This document shows positions 1-6,160 of a DNA stretch of 9,222 bases, piece after piece; position 1 is the first letter of the stretch, and every line of letters starts with the position of its first letter. Source of the DNA: Acholeplasmataceae bacterium UBA5769 (GTDB taxonomy: Bacteria; Bacillota_I; Bacilli_A; Acholeplasmatales; Acholeplasmataceae); contig DIER01000023.1 of assembly GCA_002418725.1 (NCBI GenBank), positions 1-9,222 on the forward strand. The letters are read 5' to 3'. Both the position numbers and the translations under genes were made by a program. The notes beneath the pieces are model-generated. The model worked only from the letters and a program-made list of their open reading frames with translations, had not been told where the DNA came from and searched no databases.

Positions 1-48
1 CTTATTCTAAATAGTTGGCTTTTATTATGTTCTATATATTTTTTTATT

Positions 49-954
49 TTATGCAAGGTGTGCTAACTTAAATTGCAGTTGCACCGTCAATTGGTCTTGA
101 AGTATACCGTCTATCGCATCCGCATCCCATCCTTCAATCCAGATAAAGATTCGTACTTTAGCGGTGTTATAAGTCTTCCCTTCCTCTGAAATCATGTTGC
201 TTTCTTGCATCACCGCGATCAAGGAGTTGTTGCTTAATGCTTGATAGGGGTTGAAGGGATCCATTTTTGATAATTCGTAAATCGTTTCTGGAAACGCTAC
301 AGGTAATGCTAAATCTTGATGAGTGCGTGCATTGTAATAACTGTGGGCACCATACCATTTGCCAAAACCTCTGGATTCGTTACCAGACGGATCATAAATG
401 ACGGTTTTGATCATTTGATCTGTTTCATCCATTTCATTAAAACTCATACGAACCGCATCTTTTGCGTAATAGGTTCGAACACTTTGAGCAAGAACAAGTT
501 CATAATTTTGCTCAATGTAATCTACTTTAGGTACAAACTCAATACCGTTTGAGGTCACTTTTGTACCTAAATCTGTATCAGCTATCACGTATATACCCTT
601 TTCTGATCTAAGTGATCTGAAGTAGAGGTCAAATGAGATGTAATCTTCATTTATGATTGCACAGACTCCTTCATGCGATGGGCCACGTGCAAATGTCTTT
701 CCATCTAATGATGTCACATCTTTTAAATAAATATGTTGCGTTGACCGGTTATGGGTAAGTGTCGTCTGATAGTTGATCCCATCATATGAGATCTCAAGTT
801 CATCACCGCTTGACGCTGTTAATGAAATGCCGTCAAGGTTGTTGATCTTTGCCATGGATACCCATGCGAAGGTCACCGTACCGAAAATGAAGATGATGAA
901 GGTAAATCCAATCAGTGATAAGATTAACCTTTTCATTGAACCTACCGAGAGCAT
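49..954 (-). CDS. Membrane-anchored or secreted protein with SipW/TasA-like N-terminus and C-terminal WIEG motif
   Basis: Function is unknown; the protein probably lies on the outer face of the membrane. It has 301 residues. Residues 8-31 form a hydrophobic segment after Lys-Arg and end in Phe-Ala-Trp, the layout of SipW-dependent (TasA/camelysin-type) signal peptides. Directly after it comes an LEISYDG stretch (residues 53-59), a pattern I associate with such proteins in Bacillota. The rest reads as alternating beta-strand sequence, and the C-terminus carries WIEG-x-D-x-D-x-x-D-x-IL (residues 272-285), also present in the upstream neighbour. The start codon overlaps the neighbour's stop (TAATG), and GGTGA lies six bases upstream, so translation is probably coupled. 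A second ATG at codon 7 would give 295 residues and cannot be excluded. That the protein is a cell-surface or matrix component is an inference; whether the signal is cleaved or serves as an anchor is not visible. Confidence 0.8.
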   Translation of the reverse strand: MLSVGSMKRLILSLIGFTFIIFIFGTVTFAWVSMAKINNLDGISLTASSGDELEISYDGINYQTTLTHNRSTQHIYLKDVTSLDGKTFARGPSHEGVCAIINEDYISFDLYFRSLRSEKGIYVIADTDLGTKVTSNGIEFVPKVDYIEQNYELVLAQSVRTYYAKDAVRMSFNEMDETDQMIKTVIYDPSGNESRGFGKWYGAHSYYNARTHQDLALPVAFPETIYELSKMDPFNPYQALSNNSLIAVMQESNMISEEGKTYNTAKVRIFIWIEGWDADAIDGILQDQLTVQLQFKLAHLA

Positions 955-1664
955 TACTTGTCACCATCGATAGAGAAGTTCATTTGAAGTTTAATCATAC
1001 CGCCTAAGATATCATCCGTTGTGTCTGGATCCATACCTTCAATCCAAACCACCACACTGAATTTTCGGATCATACCTGGTTGAAAGTTTTGAATTCGCTT
1101 TCGTGTGATAATCGTATCTGACAAAAACTTTTCTGTTTGCTGCAACGGTATGCTGTAGTTGATCGGAACACTGCCATCGTGCGCATCTGGTTTTTGATAG
1201 ATGGTTTTTATGTCATCTTCAATCACGAGAACCCGAATGGCTTTATCCATATTCTTGTAAGATTCTGTGATTCTAATGTGGTAAATGATATCCACCGTTT
1301 CAAAACCATTATTGTTCAAATAGAATGTGTACGCGACGTAATCATAATCTGGATCGGTGTAGTTTCCTTCAGTCGTTGTGACTTCTTCAAGTTTGAGCCA
1401 AGCGTATGTCATGTCTCTTGCACCATACACCGGATTGGTCATCAATCTTGGTTGTGGATCTTCAAGATATGCTGAATTGGATAACACGATACCCTTTTTA
1501 AATGAATCGTAATCAACGCTCATCACGAAATTTCCTGCTTGTGTGCCATAAAAGGTGATGATGACAAAGAGAATGGAGAGAACCCCACTTACTGAGAAAA
1601 GAAGGGACATCAGACGTTTTTGTTTTGATTTTTTTTGTACTTTTAAAACGCTTGACAATTTCAT
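954..1664 (-). CDS. Membrane-anchored extracytoplasmic protein with C-terminal WIEG motif
   Basis: First gene of the left-hand pair, 236 residues, function unknown. A basic N-terminus (several Lys/Arg in residues 8-17) precedes one hydrophobic segment at about residues 18-39. The positive-inside rule therefore puts the remaining ~195 residues outside the cell. The segment ends in TFYGTQAG rather than the Ala-Trp seen in the next gene, so this may be a stable anchor rather than a cleaved signal. The C-terminus has WIEG (207-210) followed by MDPDTTDDILGG (211-222) and alternating hydrophobics up to the end, the same layout as the downstream protein. Start: ATG with AAGTGA six bases upstream. 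Possible extended -10 promoters lie at 1697-1705 and 1802-1810. The gene overlaps its follower by one base. A role as partner or subunit of that follower is inferred from the shared motif and coupling. Confidence 0.8.
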   Translation of the reverse strand: MKLSSVLKVQKKSKQKRLMSLLFSVSGVLSILFVIITFYGTQAGNFVMSVDYDSFKKGIVLSNSAYLEDPQPRLMTNPVYGARDMTYAWLKLEEVTTTEGNYTDPDYDYVAYTFYLNNNGFETVDIIYHIRITESYKNMDKAIRVLVIEDDIKTIYQKPDAHDGSVPINYSIPLQQTEKFLSDTIITRKRIQNFQPGMIRKFSVVVWIEGMDPDTTDDILGGMIKLQMNFSIDGDK

Positions 1665-1696
1665 TCATAATCACTTCTCTTTCCGATTACACCTGG

Positions 1697-1705
1697 ATTA
1701 TAACA
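1697..1705 (-). promoter_or_regulatory. Possible extended -10 promoter for the WIEG gene pair
   Basis: The minus strand reads TGTTATAAT, a perfect TATAAT with the TGN extension. No convincing -35 lies 16-18 bases upstream. Transcription would begin near 1690, giving a leader of about 25 bases with the AAGTGA ribosome site (1671-1676) inside it. Confidence 0.5.
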
Positions 1706-1801
1706 TTCATTTTAAAAAAGAAAAGACCGCAAATTATCAATTCTTTCTTGCGTTTCTTTCTAAATCCTTACATTCTCTTACTTTTCTTAATTTCCCTTCA
1801 C

Positions 1802-1810
1802 ATTATAGCA
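1802..1810 (-). promoter_or_regulatory. Second possible extended -10 promoter, further upstream
   Basis: The minus strand reads TGCTATAAT, again with the TGN extension and without a clear -35. It lies between the terminator of the GGDEF-EAL operon and the WIEG genes. It would give a leader of about 130 bases, of which the stretch around 1737-1800 is very purine-rich on the transcribed strand. AT-rich DNA produces such matches by chance, so this is weaker than the nearer site. Confidence 0.35.
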
Positions 1811-1878
1811 TTATTAAGAATTGAAAAACAGTATTTATTAAATATTTTTGCACTTTTTTGTTTATTTGTATTAAGCAC

Positions 1879-1912
1879 AAAAAAAGAAGTCGCAGCTATA
1901 CGCGACTTCTTT
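1879..1912 (-). terminator. Rho-independent terminator of the GGDEF-EAL operon
   Basis: A perfect 11-bp stem (1883-1893 paired with 1902-1912) with an 8-base loop. On the minus strand it runs into a tract of seven T (1885-1879). It lies about 20 bases after the stop codon of the 479-residue EAL gene and separates that operon from the WIEG genes. Confidence 0.88.
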
Positions 1913-1930
1913 CATCATTTTTGACTCATT

Positions 1931-3370
1931 TTACTTATCTACATCTTTCCAAGCTTCGGTTCCAATGTATCCTCTTAAAGCTTCTGCAGAGAGTGGTTTT
2001 GTGAAGTAAAAACCTTGCATGATATGAATATTATACTTCTTAGCTTCATCAACCATCGGTTTATTTTCAATCGCTTCACAAATGACCGTGTAGTGATTTT
2101 TCTCTGCGAAATCGACCAAGAGTTGGGCAAACTTCGCTTTCATGTAGGACTCTTCTTCTTTTAAAAACTCGTTATCAAGTTTAATGATATCGATATCGAG
2201 TGCTTCAGCCCTAGATAAGGTTGAGAAATCGAGTCCAAACCCGTCGATTGCAATTTGGAATCCCATTTTCTTCAAATCGGATAACGTTTTATGAATTTGC
2301 ATCGGTTTATCAAAAACTGCAAATTCAATGACTTCCAAGATGATGCTATCTGCATTCATTCGATATTTTTTAAGTAACTTTTGAAAATCTTGGGAGAGCG
2401 TTTCATTCATCAGCTGCTTAGGAGATAAGTTAATCGAAAATTTGAAATCTTTCTTGGGAAACTCTTGTTTGAGCTCTTGATATGTCTTAATAATCGTTTC
2501 TAATCCCCAAAGACCAATCCAGTTAATATCTCCTGATTGTTCCATAATCCCTAAGAATTTAAACGGTGACAGCAACCCATGCTCAGGGTGATTCCATCGA
2601 ATTAAAGATTCAACACCATAGATATCATTTGTTTTAACATCAATCATGGGGTGATAAAATAATTGGAACTCTTTATGTTGAATCGCATGTTTGATCTGAT
2701 AATAATATTCAACATGCTCTCCACCTTCAGTGTTCATTTCATCTGAGTACACCCGAATGTTGTTTCCACCATTCTTCTTAATCAAGTAGGTTGCCAGTTT
2801 GAGCGAGTTCATCAAATCTTTGATGGTAGCACCATGAATGGGATAAAAAGCAATCGCGATGGATGCGGTGGCGTTAATGGTGGTATCACCAAATAACTTG
2901 ATCGGTCTTGCAAGTGACTGTTTGATCTTATTTGCTAAGTCAACCGCTTCTGTTCTATCGTAATCCATCGAAAGGAAAATAAGGAATTCATCGTTTTGTA
3001 ATCTTGAGAGTTTTACACCTTTTGGTAAAGCATACTCAATGTTTTTAACGATTTTTTCCAAAACTTTTTCAGATTCTGCGGCACCAAAGGCATTGACGAA
3101 ATCTGAAAACTTATCCAAATCAAGATAAATCAACGAAAACTGTCCATCTTTACCGAGACGTGCAATGTGTGAGGTAATGATGGATGTAATCTCTGCTTTC
3201 GTCAGAACACCTTCAATGAGAAATGCTTTTTCCTCTCTTATACGTACGCGTTCTTTAAAATAGGAACGTGCCAGAAAAAAGATGGCAGCAAGCATAATCA
3301 AAAGAGCAACCACCGATAAAATGATTGTTGCTTGATCGCTTACTTGGTAAACACGCATGCCATAAGTCAT
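1931..3370 (-). CDS. Membrane-tethered degenerate GGDEF-EAL protein, probable c-di-GMP effector rather than enzyme
   Basis: 479 residues. One transmembrane helix (about 13-34) with almost nothing outside, then a GGDEF-like domain (about 50-210) and an EAL domain (about 220-470). GGDEF is replaced by QNDEF (125-129): the acidic pair remains but the two glycines of the signature are lost, so cyclase activity is unlikely. In the EAL domain, ESLIR (254-258), N314, E346/E349, K397, E432 and Q452 are kept. The paired aspartates of loop 6 are Asp376-Gly377 instead of Asp-Asp, and the following GTGYSSL is GLDFSTL. Loss of that metal-binding aspartate usually abolishes phosphodiesterase activity in the family, although c-di-GMP binding may persist. 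The start ATG overlaps the upstream TGA (ATGA) and has AAGGAG (3379-3384) eight bases upstream, so it is probably translated in proportion to the upstream enzyme. A regulatory or sensing role is inferred. Confidence 0.88.
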   Translation of the reverse strand: MTYGMRVYQVSDQATIILSVVALLIMLAAIFFLARSYFKERVRIREEKAFLIEGVLTKAEITSIITSHIARLGKDGQFSLIYLDLDKFSDFVNAFGAAESEKVLEKIVKNIEYALPKGVKLSRLQNDEFLIFLSMDYDRTEAVDLANKIKQSLARPIKLFGDTTINATASIAIAFYPIHGATIKDLMNSLKLATYLIKKNGGNNIRVYSDEMNTEGGEHVEYYYQIKHAIQHKEFQLFYHPMIDVKTNDIYGVESLIRWNHPEHGLLSPFKFLGIMEQSGDINWIGLWGLETIIKTYQELKQEFPKKDFKFSINLSPKQLMNETLSQDFQKLLKKYRMNADSIILEVIEFAVFDKPMQIHKTLSDLKKMGFQIAIDGFGLDFSTLSRAEALDIDIIKLDNEFLKEEESYMKAKFAQLLVDFAEKNHYTVICEAIENKPMVDEAKKYNIHIMQGFYFTKPLSAEALRGYIGTEAWKDVDK

Positions 3371-5958
3371 CGTTTCATCTCCTTCTTAGCTTTTTGTAGA
3401 TCAATTGATCTGGTGTGATCAATATTGAATTCACGAATTAACCGAATAGCTTCTGATTTGACCACGGGTGGTGAAATCAGATAACCTTGAATAATGTTAC
3501 ATCCTGCACGATAAACCAGTTGATTTTGTTTATCATTTTCAATGCCTTCCGTCACGACGTTTAAGCCAATATTTTTTGCAAGTGATGCGATCATATTGAC
3601 GATGGCTCGAGAATGGGCATCTGTTTCTATGTTGATGACGAAAGCTCTATCAATTTTGATCGTATTGATGGGTAGGTCTTTTAAATATTGCAAAGATGAA
3701 TAACCTGTACCAAAATCATCCAAATGGATGTCAAAGCCATATTTTTGAAGAAGTTTAAGTTTGTTAATGACAAGGTCAAACGATCCAATCAAGAAGGTTT
3801 CAGTGATTTCCAATGAAATGGAGTGTTTTTTTAACTCATATTGTTCAAAAACCGAAATGATTTCATTGACAAACCCTGCTTGTAAAATCTGCACAGGAGA
3901 AATGTTTAATGAGACATGAATGTTATAAGGTTCTAATTCTTTTGCAATTTGAAAGGTCTCATGCAGTGCGATACGTCCGATATCGATGATCATGTTGTTG
4001 CGTTCTGCCATTTGAATAAACTTTAAAGGCGATTCAGAAGCGTATTTTGGATTATTCCAACGAATGAGCGCTTCAAATCCAATGATCTTTTCATCTTGGT
4101 TGTTGAATTGTGGCTGCAAGACCATATAAAACTCTTGGTTCTTAATCGCATTCGCTAAATCAGCTTCCATGCGTTGTTCGCGTGATGCTATCAGTGACAA
4201 AGAGACATCATAGAAGAAACTCTTGTGTTGTGAAGACTCTTTCGCGTGATTGAGTGCCAACATCATGTTATCGTAGGCAACATCTGCATTTAAGATCTCG
4301 TATCGTTCATTTTCAATGTTAAAGACACCAATTTTAACTTCAATGTTAATAAAGTTTTTATCAATGGTGATCGGTTTTTCAAAGATGGAAAGAACTTTGG
4401 TAATCCAACGGCTTACCCAAGCATAACTTTCAATGTTTCTAAAGAAGATAATAAAACTATCAGCTGTCGTGTTGTAAAGTGTTGCAGGATAACCTTCCAA
4501 AGACTCATCGATGAGTTCAGAGATGATAACTAAGAAACGATCGCCAGATCTTTCCCCAAGAAGAACGTTAATCTTGGAGAAAGAAACAACATCTAATGCC
4601 AATAATGAATTACAGTTTTTAAGTTCATCTGGATTCATGAAAAATGCTTGTACATCTTGTTTAAAACTGTTTAAGTTGGGTAAATGGGTCACTTTGTTGT
4701 AAAGTGCCATGTTGCGATACTCATCAAAACGACCTTCGATGTTAGTGATGTCATCACCTACAAGAAGATATCCACCTGCCGTTTTGATGGGAATGAAGCG
4801 AATATAGACCAGACGTTGCAAACCCAGTTCAAAGATGGCAGTAAACGCACGTTGTCGATGGATGATGTCTTCGATAGCTTCAAGGTCAAATTCCTTTTTG
4901 ATCTCGAAGTCCTTGATGTTATCATAAATATCATAATCGCCGAGCAATTTTTTAAAACTTTGGTTATAGGATTTAATCTTGCCTAACCGATTAATTTTAA
5001 CAAGATAAGGTTTAGCGTAATAGTGTGTCATGCGCGCATTTTCAATGTCGTGCATCTTCGTTTCTAAAATTTTATAAAGTAAAATCAGTGTGCCTGCAAA
5101 TAAAATAAAAATGACAAAGAAGAGTGCCCAAAGAATATTTGTTAAATAAGTCATGCTACTTAGCACATTTTCTTCTAAGAAGACTTGAAGCAAATAAAAC
5201 TGTTTTGAGGAATGTATCTGATCTAATGGATTTAAAATGACCATGGATCGTTGAGATGCTAAAGACATCTGAAAAACACCAGATGTTTTATTGTTGATAA
5301 CTTCTTTGATTTGGTTAATCAACGATTCACTCACGTTTTCAGCACGCAAATAATCGTATAGATATTTAAGTGATACATCTCCAAAAGATGCGTAGGAAAC
5401 CATGTTGTCCTGTGTGATAATAGCAAAATCTGTATAACCCTCTGACTCACTTAATAGCGTTTCAAGGTAAAGTTCAGCGGAAAAATAAGCAACCACATCA
5501 TCGTATAGGAAAAAGATATATTTCTCATCGGTTCCGCTATGAAATGCTTCGTTGAAGCTATAGATTGAAACCGGTTGATGTATCTCTAAAAATCCAAAAC
5601 CCTCCGTATATGTATACGTTTCTCCATCAATTAACAAACTGTTGTTACTCAGTGCACCAAAGCCTTCATAAACTCCATTTAAAATGGTAATACTTGAAGC
5701 TTGGTTATGCAAATAACTGATGGGATCTGGTTCTGTAAGTCTTGCTGATTCAATCAAGTCGGCAATTTTGACATAATCAAAGGAAAGTTGGGTATTGATT
5801 CTTTCTGCCATAACCCCACCTTTTTGTGCCATATTGTCTTTGGCTTGTCTTAAAATGAACGATGATGAAATGTGGGTGTATGCAAAAACAACGACCATCA
5901 CCAAGAGGGCGTAGGATAATGCGAATGCAATTGCTAGTTTCCATGTGTAACTTTTCAT
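3367..5958 (-). CDS. Membrane c-di-GMP phosphodiesterase: extracytoplasmic sensor, PAS-like, degenerate GGDEF, intact EAL
   Basis: 863 residues from the preferred start. Transmembrane helices at about 5-28 and 274-296 bracket an extracytoplasmic region of about 245 residues, probably a Cache-like ligand sensor (fold inferred, ligand unknown). Next come a PAS-like region (about 315-408), a GGDEF-like domain (about 416-583) and an EAL domain (about 593-843). The GGDEF signature is TADSF (498-502), so no cyclase activity is expected. The EAL domain has every expected residue: EALIR (629-633), N685, LEITE (E717, E720), DDFGTG (747-752), K768, E804 and Q824. It should hydrolyse c-di-GMP to pGpG, with the inactive GGDEF perhaps acting as a GTP-responsive regulator, as known for some family members. 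The start is ATG at 5958, six bases after GGTGA; an in-frame TTG at 5979 was rejected. First gene of a two-gene operon, divergent from the kinase. Confidence 0.92.
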   Translation of the reverse strand: MKSYTWKLAIAFALSYALLVMVVVFAYTHISSSFILRQAKDNMAQKGGVMAERINTQLSFDYVKIADLIESARLTEPDPISYLHNQASSITILNGVYEGFGALSNNSLLIDGETYTYTEGFGFLEIHQPVSIYSFNEAFHSGTDEKYIFFLYDDVVAYFSAELYLETLLSESEGYTDFAIITQDNMVSYASFGDVSLKYLYDYLRAENVSESLINQIKEVINNKTSGVFQMSLASQRSMVILNPLDQIHSSKQFYLLQVFLEENVLSSMTYLTNILWALFFVIFILFAGTLILLYKILETKMHDIENARMTHYYAKPYLVKINRLGKIKSYNQSFKKLLGDYDIYDNIKDFEIKKEFDLEAIEDIIHRQRAFTAIFELGLQRLVYIRFIPIKTAGGYLLVGDDITNIEGRFDEYRNMALYNKVTHLPNLNSFKQDVQAFFMNPDELKNCNSLLALDVVSFSKINVLLGERSGDRFLVIISELIDESLEGYPATLYNTTADSFIIFFRNIESYAWVSRWITKVLSIFEKPITIDKNFINIEVKIGVFNIENERYEILNADVAYDNMMLALNHAKESSQHKSFFYDVSLSLIASREQRMEADLANAIKNQEFYMVLQPQFNNQDEKIIGFEALIRWNNPKYASESPLKFIQMAERNNMIIDIGRIALHETFQIAKELEPYNIHVSLNISPVQILQAGFVNEIISVFEQYELKKHSISLEITETFLIGSFDLVINKLKLLQKYGFDIHLDDFGTGYSSLQYLKDLPINTIKIDRAFVINIETDAHSRAIVNMIASLAKNIGLNVVTEGIENDKQNQLVYRAGCNIIQGYLISPPVVKSEAIRLIREFNIDHTRSIDLQKAKKEMKR

Positions 5959-5964
5959 TATGAA

Positions 5965-5971
5965 CTCACCC
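5965..5971 (-). promoter_or_regulatory. Ribosome binding site fixing the phosphodiesterase start
   Basis: The minus strand reads GGGTGAG, six bases before ATG 5958. An in-frame TTG at 5979 lies upstream of this site, so it cannot be the start that this site serves. The resulting N-terminus (Met-Lys-Ser, a few residues, then the membrane helix) is also more natural. Confidence 0.7.
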
Positions 5972-6025
5972 ATCCACAAAGTCGCATATCAAAAACGGGT
6001 TCTAATACGAATCACCTTTGAAAAT

Positions 6026-6031
6026 ATTATA
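6026..6031 (-). promoter_or_regulatory. Possible -10 box of the GGDEF-EAL operon
   Basis: A perfect TATAAT on the minus strand, with no good -35 at 16-18 bases. Transcription would start near 6019, leaving a leader of about 60 bases before ATG 5958. The upstream DNA contains the 6051-6084 repeats, which could bind a regulator. Confidence 0.4.
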
Positions 6032-6050
6032 CATGAAATTCTTGATTTAC

Positions 6051-6084
6051 GACATGATTTTCGCTGATGTCATGCGATTTTCAC
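6051..6084. repeat. Short repeats in the divergent intergenic region
   Basis: GATTTTC occurs at 6056-6062 and 6076-6082, 20 bases apart (about two helical turns), each in a longer similar context (CATGATTTTCGC and CATGCGATTTTCAC). An inverted pair GACAT/ATGTC (6051-6055 and 6067-6071) overlaps the first copy. The block sits between the two divergent promoters and could be an operator. The matches are short, so chance is possible. Confidence 0.3.
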
Positions 6085-6093
6085 CTGTTTTGT

Positions 6094-6108
6094 TTGACTT
6101 AGAGTCAA
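6094..6108. promoter_or_regulatory. Inverted repeat, candidate operator at the kinase promoter
   Basis: A perfect inverted repeat TTGACT-TAG-AGTCAA, six-base arms and a three-base spacer. Relative to the expected kinase start near 6137 it covers about -43 to -29, over the -35 region. Its left arm resembles a -35 hexamer, but it lies 25 bases from the -10 and is too far to act as one. This is the position of a repressor or activator site. No binding protein can be named. Confidence 0.4.
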
Positions 6109-6121
6109 GCATCGATAATCA

Positions 6122-6130
6122 TGATATAAT
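6122..6130 (+). promoter_or_regulatory. Extended -10 promoter of the hybrid kinase gene
   Basis: TGATATAAT is a perfect TATAAT with TGN extension. The -35 position (6102-6107, GAGTCA) is poor, which the extension can compensate for and which suggests help or control from a bound factor. Transcription would begin near 6137, giving a leader of about 24 bases that contains AAGGAG at 6144-6149. Confidence 0.6.
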
Positions 6131-6160
6131 ATGGGGTAAAGAAAAGGAGATGGCCTGCCA

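Larger units (their letters stand above)
1665..1930. other. Intergenic region between WIEG genes and EAL operon
   Basis: 266 bases without a credible gene. It holds, right to left, the operon terminator (1879-1912), a possible promoter (1802-1810), a purine-rich stretch on the minus strand (about 1737-1800), and the nearer promoter (1697-1705) with the ribosome site at 1671-1676. Open frames here on the plus strand read through T-rich DNA and lack start signals. Confidence 0.7.

Noticed and set aside
1..48. Terminator after the left-most gene
   Set aside because: The DNA is A/T-rich but forms no stem; the operon may continue past the left edge.
1555..1924. Plus-strand open frames across the 1665-1930 gap
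   Set aside because: They consist of T-rich DNA giving Phe/Leu/Ile runs, lack start signals and run into or through the terminator hairpin.
4511..4986. Plus-strand open frames inside the phosphodiesterase gene
   Set aside because: They are antisense to a gene with clear domains and show no family features of their own.
5956..5979. TTG at 5979 as start of the phosphodiesterase (870 residues)
   Set aside because: It lies upstream of the GGTGA site, which fits ATG 5958 with a six-base spacer; the shorter N-terminus also suits a membrane protein better.
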